Source of the DNA: Devosia sp. 67-54
GTDB taxonomy: Bacteria > Pseudomonadota > Alphaproteobacteria > Rhizobiales > Devosiaceae
Direction: 5' to 3'
DNA length: 64,000 nt
Assembly (NCBI RefSeq): GCF_001899075.1
Contig: NZ_MKVA01000011.1
Location: 248,001 to 312,000 of the forward strand
The stretch's first letter is position 1, and every line of letters starts with the position of its first letter. The translations under genes were made by a program, and so were the position numbers. The notes under the pieces are model-generated. The model had not been told where the DNA came from. It was given only the letters and a program-made list of their open reading frames with translations, and ran no database searches. This document shows positions 7,471 to 16,174 of the stretch, in pieces.

Positions 7471-9405
7471 CTATCCCGTAAGGCGCTGCTCCATCGGCGG
7501 ATACGGCATCGCATCGTCTTCGCCGCCCAGCAGTTTGCGCACTTCGCCGGCCGGCAGCGGGCGGGCGATCAGATAGCCCTGCGCCTCGGTGTAGCCGGCG
7601 GCGTGGATGTTGCGCAATTGCGCCGCGGTCTCGACACCCTCGGCGGTGGTGACGATGCCCATGCCGTGGCCGATCTCGGCGATGGCCCGCACGATGGTCT
7701 GCGCCCCGGCGGCGCTGTCGATGGCGCGTACGAAGCCGCCGTCGATCTTGATCTTGTCGAACGGATATTTGAGCAGATAGCTCAGCGCTGAAAAGCCGGT
7801 GCCGAAATCGTCGAGCGCGATCTTGAGCCCGAGCGCATGCAATTGCCGCAGCGCGTCGAGGTTGGCGGCGCTGTTTTCGAAGAACACCGATTCGGTGATC
7901 TCGATCTCCACCCGCTCCGGGCTGAGGCTCGAGGCGCCCAGCGCATTCATGATCGTCGCCACCACATTGCCGCGCTGGAACTGCACCGACGACACGTTGA
8001 TGGCGACGCGCAGTCCGGCCGGCCAGGTGGCCGCCTCGGCGATCGCCTGGCGCAGCACCCATTCGCCGATCGGCACGATCAGCCCGGTCTCCTCCGCCAC
8101 CGGCACGAAACGGACCGGCGAGATCAGCCCGTCCTCGGGATGCCGCCAGCGCAGCAGCGCCTCGAAGCCCGAAAACGCCTGCCGCTTGAGGTTGAGGATC
8201 GGCTGGTAATAGAGCTCGAACTCGCCGCGCTCGAGCGCCATGCCGAGGTCGCGCTCCAGCCGCCGCCGGTCGCGCAGCGCCTTGTCCATGGCCGGCTCGA
8301 AGAAGCGGTAGCTGCCGCGCCGCTCGGCCTTGGCGGCATAGAGCGCCAGATCGGCGTTCTTGAGCAGCTCGTCCGGCGTCAGCCCGTCGCCCGGCGCCAC
8401 CGCCACGCCGATCGAGAACGCGATGTCGGCCTCCTGCCCGTCGACGATGAACGGCACGCGGCCCACATCGGTCAGCGTCACCGCCAGCCGGTGCGCGTCG
8501 CGCGCCGCCGCGCCCACATCCATCACCACCGCGAACTCGTCGCCGCCCATGCGTGCCGCCATGCAGGCGCCGCCGGCGCTGGCCTCGAGCCGTCGCGCCA
8601 CCTCCTTGAGCACGACGTCGCCGGCGGCGTGGCCCAGCGTGTCGTTGATCGATTTGAAGCCGTCGAGATCGACCAGCAGCAGCGCGAAGCTGCCGACCCC
8701 GTCGGCCTGCGCCACGCATTCGGCCAGCCGCTGCTGCAGCATGTGGCGGTTGGGCAGGCCGGTCAGTGCGTCGTGATAGGCGCGGTGCGCCAGCTCTTCC
8801 TGCAGCCGGGCGAATTCGGTGATGTCCTTGTGCGTCGCCACCCAGCCGCCATCGGGCAGCGGCTGGTGGTTGACCGACACCATCTCGCCGCTGTTGAGCC
8901 GGTGCACGTCGACCCACACCTGGTTGCGGTCGACGCCCTGCGTGCGCTCGGCGTAGTACCGTTCGGGGTCCTCCCCGACGAAGGAATTGGCGGCGATCCG
9001 GGCGCGCACGATGTCGGCGAACGGCGTGCCGGGTTTCCCCAGCCGTCGCGGCAGGTGGTAGAGGTCGAGGAAATAGCTGTTGCAATAGACCAGCCGGCGC
9101 CCGCCATCGAAGATCGAGATGGCGTAGCCGGTGGAATCGAGCGCCAGCGCCATGCGCTCGGTCTGCAGCTTCAGCGCCCGGCGGCTGTCGCGCAGTTCGG
9201 CGGTGCGCTGCCGGATCTTGCGCTCGAGGCTTTGCTGGAACGCCTCCAGCTCCTCGGCCCGCAGCCGCATCGAGCGGTCGCCGCGCTCGCGCTCCGCGTC
9301 CGCCTCCGCATAGGCGCCCGCGACGAGCGCGGTGAAGCGCGCCAGGTCGATGCCGCCATCGGGCAGGCGGGCTTCGTCGAGCTGCCGGGCGAGACGCGTG
9401 TGCAT
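7471..9405 (-). CDS. PAS-GGDEF-EAL cyclic-di-GMP regulator
   Basis: Protein of 644 residues. A coiled-coil stretch (about 44-90) leads into a PAS domain (about 85-195), a GGDEF domain with intact GGDEF at 287-291, and an EAL domain starting near 395 with EAL at 415-417. EAL catalytic features are present (NVS, EITES, DDFGTG, KIDGGF, AEGVET, EAQGY). No RxxD inhibitory site is seen before GGDEF. It could both make and degrade c-di-GMP; net activity is unknown. No transmembrane helix is evident. An open frame extends upstream to 9591, but that part is Arg/Pro-rich and unlike protein, so the ATG before HTRLARQLDE was chosen. Confidence 0.9.
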   Translation of the reverse strand: MHTRLARQLDEARLPDGGIDLARFTALVAGAYAEADAERERGDRSMRLRAEELEAFQQSLERKIRQRTAELRDSRRALKLQTERMALALDSTGYAISIFDGGRRLVYCNSYFLDLYHLPRRLGKPGTPFADIVRARIAANSFVGEDPERYYAERTQGVDRNQVWVDVHRLNSGEMVSVNHQPLPDGGWVATHKDITEFARLQEELAHRAYHDALTGLPNRHMLQQRLAECVAQADGVGSFALLLVDLDGFKSINDTLGHAAGDVVLKEVARRLEASAGGACMAARMGGDEFAVVMDVGAAARDAHRLAVTLTDVGRVPFIVDGQEADIAFSIGVAVAPGDGLTPDELLKNADLALYAAKAERRGSYRFFEPAMDKALRDRRRLERDLGMALERGEFELYYQPILNLKRQAFSGFEALLRWRHPEDGLISPVRFVPVAEETGLIVPIGEWVLRQAIAEAATWPAGLRVAINVSSVQFQRGNVVATIMNALGASSLSPERVEIEITESVFFENSAANLDALRQLHALGLKIALDDFGTGFSALSYLLKYPFDKIKIDGGFVRAIDSAAGAQTIVRAIAEIGHGMGIVTTAEGVETAAQLRNIHAAGYTEAQGYLIARPLPAGEVRKLLGGEDDAMPYPPMEQRLTG

Positions 9406-9626
9406 GTCGGGCGGCCCGCTCAGCCGCCGGCCGGCGCGCGGCGCGAGACGACGGCTGCCGGCTCGGCAGGCTCGTCCGGCCGGCCCTCGCCAGCGTTCCG
9501 GCAGAGCTGCGATGCGCCCATCCGCGATCCTTCCAAACCACCGGATTTCCGGGGTTTTTCTGGGCCCAGGATAGGCTCGCGCCGTAAACATTGAGTTAGT
9601 TTGACCGCGCGTTTCGCCTCGATCGG

Positions 9627-10688
9627 TCAGTCGACCCGGCCGCGCGCCGCCACCGGCACCGCCTCGATCGTGCCGTCCGCCGCCAGCAGGTTGACCCGGT
9701 CGAACAGGTTCGACACCACGCAGGCATGGTTGGGGATGAGCCTCAGCCGCTCGCCCACCCGCGGCCAGTCCGACGGGGCGTCGAGCTCGATCACCCCATG
9801 CTCCTCCGACAGCGCGGTGACCACGATCTCCTCATGCCCCTGCACCGCGCCATGCCCGGTCTGGCCCAACAGGTCGCTGCTCAGCGCTTTGGAGCCGGCA
9901 TCGACCACGATGCGCGTCGGCGTCGGCCGCGACACCACCGTGGTCAGCACCGTGAGCGCGCAGTCGGCGAAGCGCGCCGCCCCGAACCCCACCTGGCTGC
10001 GGTCGAAATAGATGTAGGTGCCGGGCCGCCGTTCGGTGACCACCGAGTCGCCCGTATGCCACATGTCGGGGCTGTTGCCCGAGGTCACCACCGGCACGTC
10101 TATCCCCGCCGTTTCGAGCAGCGTCTTGGCCTCGCCGAGCCAGCGGTCGGCGGCCGCGGCCTGGCCGCGCGGCGGGTAGGTCATCAGCCCGCCGAAGCGC
10201 AGCCCCGGCGCCAGCGCGATCTGCCGGGCGAGCGCCAGCGCCTGCGCCGGCGACTGCACGCCGCAGCGCCCGCCGCCGGTGTCGCACTCGATCAGCACGG
10301 TCAGCGGTTTCGTCCCCGGCGCCGCGAAGGCGGCGGCATAGCCGGCCACGGTCTCGGGGCTGTCGGCCGTCACGCTGATCCTGATCCGCTCGTTCAATGC
10401 CTTGAGCCGGCTCAGCTTTTTGTCGCCGATGAGGTTGTAGGGCAGGAAGATGTCGGTCAGTCCGGCGTCGGCCATCACCTCCGCCTCGCCCAGCTTCTGC
10501 ACCGTGATGCCGACCGCCCCAAGCGCCAGCGCCCGCTTGGCGAAGCGCGGCAGCTTGTGCGTCTTGATGTGCGGGCGGAGCGCGTAGCCATTGGCGTCGG
10601 CATGCGCCTGCGCCCGCTGCAGATTGGCCTCGACGCGCCCCAGATCGATCACCACGCAGGGCGTTTCGAGGTCGTCGATCCGGGTCAT
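9627..10688 (-). CDS. D-serine dehydratase / D-threonine aldolase family PLP enzyme
   Basis: 353 residues with an alanine-racemase-like N-terminal barrel and the DSD1-type C-terminal domain. The PLP lysine is in RPHIKTHKLP near residue 45. The C-terminal metal site reads NHAC, that is His-x-Cys, which matches eukaryotic-type D-serine dehydratase better than the His-x-Asp of D-threonine aldolases. The likely reaction is elimination or retro-aldol cleavage of a D-beta-hydroxy amino acid. The start was set at the ATG before TRIDDLETPCVV, where family similarity begins. It is divergent from the DUF2793 gene. Confidence 0.85.
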   Translation of the reverse strand: MTRIDDLETPCVVIDLGRVEANLQRAQAHADANGYALRPHIKTHKLPRFAKRALALGAVGITVQKLGEAEVMADAGLTDIFLPYNLIGDKKLSRLKALNERIRISVTADSPETVAGYAAAFAAPGTKPLTVLIECDTGGGRCGVQSPAQALALARQIALAPGLRFGGLMTYPPRGQAAAADRWLGEAKTLLETAGIDVPVVTSGNSPDMWHTGDSVVTERRPGTYIYFDRSQVGFGAARFADCALTVLTTVVSRPTPTRIVVDAGSKALSSDLLGQTGHGAVQGHEEIVVTALSEEHGVIELDAPSDWPRVGERLRLIPNHACVVSNLFDRVNLLAADGTIEAVPVAARGRVD

Positions 10689-10776
10689 GGGCAGGGGCTC
10701 CTGAGGCACGCTTATCCCCGTCGCTGCGGGGGCTCGTAAAATGGCGGGCAACGCCAACGGTTCGGAGGAACCCCCG

Positions 10777-11871
10777 ATGTCGACGACTGCCCGCCTCTCG
10801 CTGCCCTACATCGCCCCGCAGCAGGCGCAAAAGCAAGTGACCTACAATGCCGCCATGGCGCGGCTCGACCAGCTCGTGCAGCCGGCCGTCAAGAGCCGCA
10901 GCATTGCCGCGCCGCCGGCCGGCCCCACCGAGGGCGACGCCTATATCGTCGCACCCTCGGCCAGCGGCGCGTGGGCCGGCAAGGACGGCCGCCTCGCCCT
11001 TTGGCGCGACGGCGGCTGGAGCTTCGTCGTTCCCGCCGATGGCTGGCTCGCTTACGTGCTCGACGCCGGCGAGATCGCCATCTGCGCCGCCGGCGCCTGG
11101 TCGGCCCTGGCCTTCACCGGCGGCGCCGGCCTCGGCAAATTCGGCGTCAACACCGACGCCGACCTCACCACTCGGCTGGCCGTCGCCGCCGCGGGCAGCC
11201 TCTTCACCCATGACGGCGCCGGCCACCGCCTGACGCTCGACAAGGCCAGCGCCGCCGACACCGCCAGCATCGTCTTCGCCGACAACGCTTCCGGCCGCGG
11301 CGAGATCGGGCTTGCCGGCGACGACGCGCTGCACCTCAAGGTCTCGCCCGACGGCAGCGCCTGGACCGAGGCGCTCACCGTGGCGCAGGGCACGGGCGTG
11401 GTCAGCCTGCCGGTCGGCCAGCTCGCCTTTCCGGCGACCCACAATCCCTCGGCCGGCGCCAACACCCTCGACGACTACGAGGAGGGCGTCTGGACCCCCG
11501 CGATCACCTTCGGCGGTGGCGCCACCGGCGTCGTCTACGGCTCGCCCTGCCTCGGCCGCTACACCAAGGTCGGCAATCTGGTCACGGTCACGGGCCTCCT
11601 GACCCTGTCCAGCAAGGGCAGCTCGTCCGGGCCGGCGCAGATCACCGGCCTGCCCTTCGCGTCGCTCAACGACGGCATCTACGGCTCCGTCGCAATCGGC
11701 TATGCCGGCGGTTTTTCGGGCGTCAGCGGCGCCGTGCTCGGCCTGATCGGGCCCAACGGCAGCAAGGTGACGCTGTACCAGTCGGCCAACGGCGCCGGCG
11801 CCGGCCTCACCAGTTCGCAATTCACCAACAGCGCGATGCTCTATTTCACCGCCAGCTACCAGGCGGCCTGA
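10777..11871 (+). CDS. DUF2793 tail-fibre-like protein
   Basis: 364 residues. The N-terminal DUF2793 region (about 1-110) has LSLPYIAPQQAQKQVTYN and PAGPTEGDAYIV. It is followed by a Gly/Ala/Ser-rich beta-structured part with DDYEEGVWTPAITFGG, a phrase common in tail-fibre and phage-derived surface proteins. DUF2793 proteins occur in prophages and gene-transfer-agent loci, but no other phage gene is nearby. ATG was chosen for its GGAGGA ribosome site; a 12-codon upstream extension is open but lacks one. No signal peptide is apparent. Confidence 0.8.
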   Translation: MSTTARLSLPYIAPQQAQKQVTYNAAMARLDQLVQPAVKSRSIAAPPAGPTEGDAYIVAPSASGAWAGKDGRLALWRDGGWSFVVPADGWLAYVLDAGEIAICAAGAWSALAFTGGAGLGKFGVNTDADLTTRLAVAAAGSLFTHDGAGHRLTLDKASAADTASIVFADNASGRGEIGLAGDDALHLKVSPDGSAWTEALTVAQGTGVVSLPVGQLAFPATHNPSAGANTLDDYEEGVWTPAITFGGGATGVVYGSPCLGRYTKVGNLVTVTGLLTLSSKGSSSGPAQITGLPFASLNDGIYGSVAIGYAGGFSGVSGAVLGLIGPNGSKVTLYQSANGAGAGLTSSQFTNSAMLYFTASYQAA

Positions 11872-11927
11872 CCCGGCGCTTGACGCGAACCTCGAGCTTG
11901 GTGATCGCCGCCCAAGGGGGAGGGGAG

Positions 11928-12012
11928 CCCGACTGCACCACCGTGATCGCGGCTCCTGCGCCCCCCTCCCCCCTGCGGGGAGGGGCCGGGGGTGGGGGCC
12001 ACAGCCACCGTC
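11928..12012. repeat. Intergenic palindromic repeat, copy 2 (family A)
   Basis: Same architecture as 3988-4064: CCCGACTG, CACCGT, then the CCCCTCCCCCCTGCGGGGAGGGG hairpin, a G-run and CCACCG. It fills most of the 247-base gap between the DUF2793 gene and the aminopeptidase gene. The remainder of the gap shows no recognised element. Confidence 0.7.
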
Positions 12013-12118
12013 GCCATTGTGTCCCGCGCGTCGAAACGAAAACCGGAACGATTCGCTGTTTCCATGAAATGGCGAATTGTTCTAGGCGTCATGCACCGTC
12101 GTTCATTCAGGTGCCGCC

Positions 12119-13357
12119 ATGCCCGCTCCCGCCGTCGATCCCAACAAGCTGCAGAAACTCGCCGAGGTCGCCATCCAGGTCGGCCTCGGGCTGAAGCCGG
12201 GGCAGGACCTCTACATGACGTCGCCCATCAGCGCCCTGCCGCTGGCCCGGCTGATCGCGGCCGAGGCCTACAAGGCCGGCGCCGGCCTCGTCACCACCTT
12301 CTTTTCCGACGAGGAGATGACCCTCGCCCGCTATCGCCACGGCCACGACGAGGGCTTCGACCGCGCCGCCGGCTGGCTGTACGAGGGGGTGGCCAGGGCG
12401 TTCGGCGAAAACACCGCCCGCCTCGCCATCGCCGGCGACAACCCGATGCTGCTGAGCGGCGAGGATCCGGACAAGGTCGGCCGCGCCAACCGGGCGCTGA
12501 GCAAGGCCTACAAGCCGGCCTCGGCCAAGATCGTCAATTTCGACATCAACTGGACCATCGTGCCCTATCCCGGCGCCGCCTGGGCGAAGCAGGTGTTTGA
12601 GGGCGACGACGAGGCGACCGCCGTGAGGAAGCTCGCCGACGCCATCTTTGCCGCCACCCGCATCTCCACCGCCGATCCGGTCGCCGCCTGGGCCGCGCAC
12701 AATGGCCGCCTCAGGGAGCGCCAGACCTGGCTCACCGGCAAGAACTTCAAGGCGCTGAAATACACCGGTCCCGGCACCGATCTGACGCTCGGCCTTGCCG
12801 ACGGCCATGCCTGGAAGGGCGGCGCCTCGCCGGCGCGCAACGGCATCACCTGCAACCCCAACATCCCGACCGAAGAGGTGTTCACCACCCCGCACCGGCT
12901 GCACGTCGATGGCGTGGTGCGCTCCACCAAGCCGCTCAGCCACAACGGTACGCTGATCACCGACATCGCGGTTAAATTCGAGGGCGGCCGCATCGTCGAG
13001 GCCCATGCCGGCAAGGGCGAGGACGTGCTGCTCAAGGCCATGGACACCGACGAGGGCGGGCGCCGCCTCGGCGAGGTGGCGCTGGTGCCGCACTCCTCGC
13101 CCATCAGCCAGAGCGGTATCCTGTTCTACAACACGCTGTTCGACGAGAACGCCGCCAGCCACATCGCGCTCGGCCAGTGCTATTCCAAATGCTTCCTCGA
13201 CGGCGACACCATCACCCCCGAAGAGGTAGCGCGCCGCGGCGGCAACACCTCCAACATCCACATCGACTGGATGATCGGCTCCGCCGAGATCGACGTCGAC
13301 GGCATCGGCCAGGACGGCGCGGTCACCCCGGTGATGCGCAAGGGCGAGTGGGCCTAG
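12119..13357 (+). CDS. M29-family metallo-aminopeptidase
   Basis: 412 residues, normal length for the AmpS/PepS/AmpT (M29) family. These cytoplasmic di-metal exopeptidases remove N-terminal residues. Family landmarks are NIPTEEVFTTP near 245 (metal Glu), GEVALVPHSSPI near 318, NTLFDENAASHIALG near 340 (metal His) and HIDWMIGS near 380. All expected metal ligands appear intact. The stop lies only nine bases from the end of the convergent hydrolase gene. Confidence 0.92.
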   Translation: MPAPAVDPNKLQKLAEVAIQVGLGLKPGQDLYMTSPISALPLARLIAAEAYKAGAGLVTTFFSDEEMTLARYRHGHDEGFDRAAGWLYEGVARAFGENTARLAIAGDNPMLLSGEDPDKVGRANRALSKAYKPASAKIVNFDINWTIVPYPGAAWAKQVFEGDDEATAVRKLADAIFAATRISTADPVAAWAAHNGRLRERQTWLTGKNFKALKYTGPGTDLTLGLADGHAWKGGASPARNGITCNPNIPTEEVFTTPHRLHVDGVVRSTKPLSHNGTLITDIAVKFEGGRIVEAHAGKGEDVLLKAMDTDEGGRRLGEVALVPHSSPISQSGILFYNTLFDENAASHIALGQCYSKCFLDGDTITPEEVARRGGNTSNIHIDWMIGSAEIDVDGIGQDGAVTPVMRKGEWA

Positions 13358-13366
13358 GGCGAGGCG

Positions 13367-14161
13367 CTACACCCCGCGTTCGGCGATGGTCTGTTCGATG
13401 GCGCGGTCGAGCAGCGCCAGGTCCTCGGGGCGGCTGAGGCGGTGGTCGCCCTCGGGGACCACGATGAAGCTCACCGGATCGCTGACCAGATGCTGCACCA
13501 GCCTCGCCGCATGCTCCCGCGGCACGTCCCTGTCGCGCGCGCCCTGCAGGATGGTGACGTGGCAGCCCGTTTCGATGGCGCGTCCGAACAGCAGGTGCCG
13601 CCGGCCGTCCTCGATCAGCGCGCCGTTGATGCGGTACGGCGTGTCGGAATAGTCCGACGGCGTGTCGACGAAGCCCTGCTTGTCGAGCAGCTTGCGATAT
13701 TTCTTCGGCATCTGCGCCAGCATCAGCTCGGTCATGTCGACCGCCGGGGCGATCAGCACCAGCCCATGGATGCGCGCGTCGCCTCTGGCCCGCCGCGCCC
13801 GGTTGAGCAGCAGCGCCAGCCAGCCGCCCATCGACGAGCCGATGACGATCTGCGGCCCGCTGGTGGTGGCGAACACCGCCTCCGCCTCCTCCAGCCAGCG
13901 GCTGATCGTGCCCTGGTCGAAGTCGCCGCCGGAGCGGCCGTGGCCGGAATAGTCGAAGCGGGTGACGGCAAGGCCGTGGCTGGCCCCGAACGCATCGACC
14001 GCGCTGGCCTTCGATCCGCTCATGTCCGAGCGGAAGCCCGACAGCCAGAACAGCCCCGGCGGCCGCCCCGCCCGGCGCTCGACGGCGATCGCCCTGTCGC
14101 CCACCAGGATGGTCTCGCTCACACTCGCGGCTCCGCGCAGCTCCGCAACAGGCTTTGACAT
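13367..14161 (-). CDS. Alpha/beta hydrolase (serine hydrolase)
   Basis: 264 residues. The nucleophile elbow is GSSMGGW near residue 112; an acid (DRDVPREH region) and a histidine in PEGDHRLSRPEDL complete a plausible triad. The N-terminal FDYSGHGRSGGDF strand-loop is typical of the ABHD10 / palmitoyl-thioesterase-like branch. The physiological ester or thioester is unknown. It is divergently oriented to infC, with about 100 bases between them. Confidence 0.85.
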   Translation of the reverse strand: MSKPVAELRGAASVSETILVGDRAIAVERRAGRPPGLFWLSGFRSDMSGSKASAVDAFGASHGLAVTRFDYSGHGRSGGDFDQGTISRWLEEAEAVFATTSGPQIVIGSSMGGWLALLLNRARRARGDARIHGLVLIAPAVDMTELMLAQMPKKYRKLLDKQGFVDTPSDYSDTPYRINGALIEDGRRHLLFGRAIETGCHVTILQGARDRDVPREHAARLVQHLVSDPVSFIVVPEGDHRLSRPEDLALLDRAIEQTIAERGV

Positions 14162-14263
14162 TTCCGTTCGCGCCCTGTCCAGCCGATTGACTTATGGGCC
14201 GCGAATAACGATTTTAGCGCCGCTTCCCTTGGCATCCGTTCAACTGCAGAAGGATTCTCTGCC

Positions 14264-14800
14264 ATTCGCCGACCCATGAGACCCGTTGCGCCCCAGAAGG
14301 ATGGGCCGCTCAGCAACGAGGACATCCAGTCTCCCGAAGTCCAGCTCATCGACGCCGAAGGCGTCAACAAAGGCGCGGTCCGCACCCGCGACGCGCTGGC
14401 CCAGGCTCAGGAACTGGGCCTCGACCTCGTCGTCATCGCCGGAAACTCCACGCCGCCCGTCGCCAAGATGCTCGATCTCGGCCGCTTCAAATATGCTGCC
14501 CAGAAGAAGGCGGCCGAGGCGCGCAAGAAGCAGAAGGTGATCGAGGTCAAGGAAATCCAGCTTCGCCCCAACATCGACACCCACGACTACGAGACCAAGA
14601 TGAAGGCGGTCACCCGCTTCCTCGAGGACGGCGACCGGGTGAAGGTGACCATGCGCTTCCGCGGCCGCGAAATGGCGCACCAGGACATCGGCATGGAACT
14701 GCTGGTCAAGGTGCAGCAGGAGATGGAGGCCAGGGCCAAGGTCGAATCCGCCCCGCGCTCCGAAGGCCGCCAGATGGTGATGGTGCTGGCGCCCAAATGA
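14264..14800 (+). CDS. infC: Translation initiation factor IF-3, ATT start
   Basis: 178 residues; binds the 30S subunit and proofreads initiation. The N-domain contains NEDIQSPEVQLIDAEG, and the C-domain carries MRFRGREMAHQDIG. The start is called at ATT: the ribosome site AGAAGGA lies nine bases before it, and the product then begins RRPMRPVAPQKDGP, matching rhizobial IF-3 termini. The ATG 12 bases later would be 21 bases from that ribosome site. An ATT start is the known basis of infC autoregulation in E. coli. A terminator follows the gene. Confidence 0.93.
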   Translation: MRRPMRPVAPQKDGPLSNEDIQSPEVQLIDAEGVNKGAVRTRDALAQAQELGLDLVVIAGNSTPPVAKMLDLGRFKYAAQKKAAEARKKQKVIEVKEIQLRPNIDTHDYETKMKAVTRFLEDGDRVKVTMRFRGREMAHQDIGMELLVKVQQEMEARAKVESAPRSEGRQMVMVLAPK

Positions 14801-14824
14801 GGGCGGCCCGGCATCGGCAGGAAC

Positions 14825-14853
14825 AAGGGCGGCCCCGTGCCGCCCTTTTGTTT
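14825..14853 (+). terminator. infC terminator
   Basis: A nine-bp stem AAGGGCGGC / GCCGCCCTT with a five-base loop is followed by TTGTTT. It lies 24 bases after infC, so infC is probably transcribed apart from the MarR gene and rpmI. Confidence 0.8.
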
Positions 14854-14909
14854 CGAGGATGGCGGGGTGGCTGTTCCCACCGTCCCGCGAATCCTCTACA
14901 TAACGCCTT

Positions 14910-15335
14910 ATGACCTTCGACCAGCGCGACACCATCGGCTTTCACGCCGCGCAACTGGCGCGGCTGCTGGCCAACCGGCTGCGCGAGGCGCTGGCGCCGC
15001 TCGGGGTGCAGCCGGCGCAGGCGGCGGCGCTGATCGAGATCGGCCGGGCCGAAGGGCTGACGCAGAAGCAATTGGTCGAGCGGCTCGACGTCGAGCAGCC
15101 CGGTGTCGCCCGCACCCTCAACGGCCTCGAGGCCGAAGGCTGGATCACCCGCCGGCATCTGGCCGGGCGGGCCCAGGGCCTCTACCTCACCGACAAGGCG
15201 CGCGCCCTGGTGCCGGACCTCGCCCGCATCACTGCCGAGATCAACCGCGCCGCGCTCGGCGAATTGAGCCGTACCGAGGGCGCCCACCTCATCGACCGGC
15301 TGGGCGAAGTCATTTCGTCGCTCAGGACCGCCTGA
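14910..15335 (+). CDS. MarR-family transcriptional regulator
   Basis: 141 residues with a complete winged-helix core: LTQKQLVERLDVEQPGVART (helix-turn-helix, about 52-71), then the wing around GWITRRHLAGRAQGLYLT. It is a likely dimeric repressor whose target is not identifiable here. It sits between infC and rpmI, genes that are usually adjacent, and is isolated from infC by the terminator. Its effector is unknown. Confidence 0.88.
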   Translation: MTFDQRDTIGFHAAQLARLLANRLREALAPLGVQPAQAAALIEIGRAEGLTQKQLVERLDVEQPGVARTLNGLEAEGWITRRHLAGRAQGLYLTDKARALVPDLARITAEINRAALGELSRTEGAHLIDRLGEVISSLRTA

Positions 15336-15453
15336 GGCTTGCGCTTGTCGCGCCCACCCTCTATAGACGCCGCTTCCAACCGGACCGCCCGGCCGAAAGG
15401 CATGCCGTGGCGATCCTGAATGCCACCGCCTTCGGGCGCAAACGGGTAGCAAA

Positions 15454-15654
15454 ATGCCAAAGATGAAGACCAAATCGGGCGCCAAAAAGCGCTTCAAGAT
15501 GACCGCGTCTGGCCGCGTCAAGGCCGGTGTCGCGGGCAAGCGCCACCGCCTCTCCTCGCACAATGCCGACTACATCCGCCGTCACCGCGGCACCAAGATC
15601 CTCAAGAAGGGGGATGAGGGCCTGGTGAAATGGTACATGCCGTACGCGCGCTGA
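15454..15654 (+). CDS. rpmI: 50S ribosomal protein L35
   Basis: 66 residues, standard length, very basic. Begins MPKMKTKSGAKKRFKMTASG with the family's KRHRLSSHN and TKILKKGD segments. It is translated just ahead of rplT, 14 bases apart, as in most bacteria. Confidence 0.97.
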   Translation: MPKMKTKSGAKKRFKMTASGRVKAGVAGKRHRLSSHNADYIRRHRGTKILKKGDEGLVKWYMPYAR

Positions 15655-15668
15655 AGGAGAGCTGACAG

Positions 15669-16067
15669 ATGTCCCGAGTCAAACGTGGCGTAACCGCTCA
15701 CGCCCGCCACAAGAAAGTCCTGAAGGCCGCCGAGGGCTATTACGGCCGCCGCAAATCGTCGATCACCGTCGCCAAGGCGGCCGTCGACAAGGCCGGCCAG
15801 TACGCCTATCGCGACCGCCGCGCCAAGAAGCGCAATTTCCGCGCGCTGTGGATCCAGCGCATCAACGCCGCCGTGCGCGCGCATGGGCTGACCTACGGCC
15901 GATTTATCGACGGCCTCGTGAAGGCTGAGATCGCGGTCGACCGCAAGGTCCTGTCCGACATCGCCATCACCGAGCCCAAGGCCTTCGAGGCGCTGGTCGC
16001 CCAGTCCAAGAAGGCGCTCGGCTATCTCGGCGAGATCGAGAAGACCACCGCCGCGCGCGTGGCCTGA
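15669..16067 (+). CDS. rplT: 50S ribosomal protein L20
   Basis: 132 residues. Begins [19 protein letters not shown] with the conserved GYYGRRKSS and [21 protein letters not shown] motifs. L20 binds 23S rRNA early in assembly and in other bacteria represses the rpmI-rplT unit. The ribosome site GGAGAGCTGAC precedes the ATG. A strong terminator follows. Confidence 0.97.
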   Translation: MSRVKRGVTAHARHKKVLKAAEGYYGRRKSSITVAKAAVDKAGQYAYRDRRAKKRNFRALWIQRINAAVRAHGLTYGRFIDGLVKAEIAVDRKVLSDIAITEPKAFEALVAQSKKALGYLGEIEKTTAARVA

Positions 16068-16105
16068 TACAGCCACCGCGCTAGCCTTTTCCGAGGCCTC
16101 ACGTT

Positions 16106-16150
16106 AAGCCTTGCGCCGCCCGTCCGGGCTTTGGCGCAGGGCTTTTTGTT
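16106..16150 (+). terminator. Terminator between rplT and pheS
   Basis: A 12-bp stem (AAGCCTTGCGCC with GGCGCAGGGCTT) encloses a second stem (GCCCG/CGGGC) and is followed by TTTGTTTG. It may end the rpmI-rplT transcript or attenuate read-through into pheS. No phenylalanine-rich leader peptide is visible upstream, so leader-peptide attenuation is not supported. Confidence 0.8.
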
Positions 16151-16174
16151 TGCCCGCCTGAACTGGAATTGCAC

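Noticed and set aside
16068-16174. Leader-peptide attenuator for pheS
   Set aside because: There is a strong terminator hairpin but no upstream short frame rich in phenylalanine codons and no alternative anti-terminator pairing that I can see.
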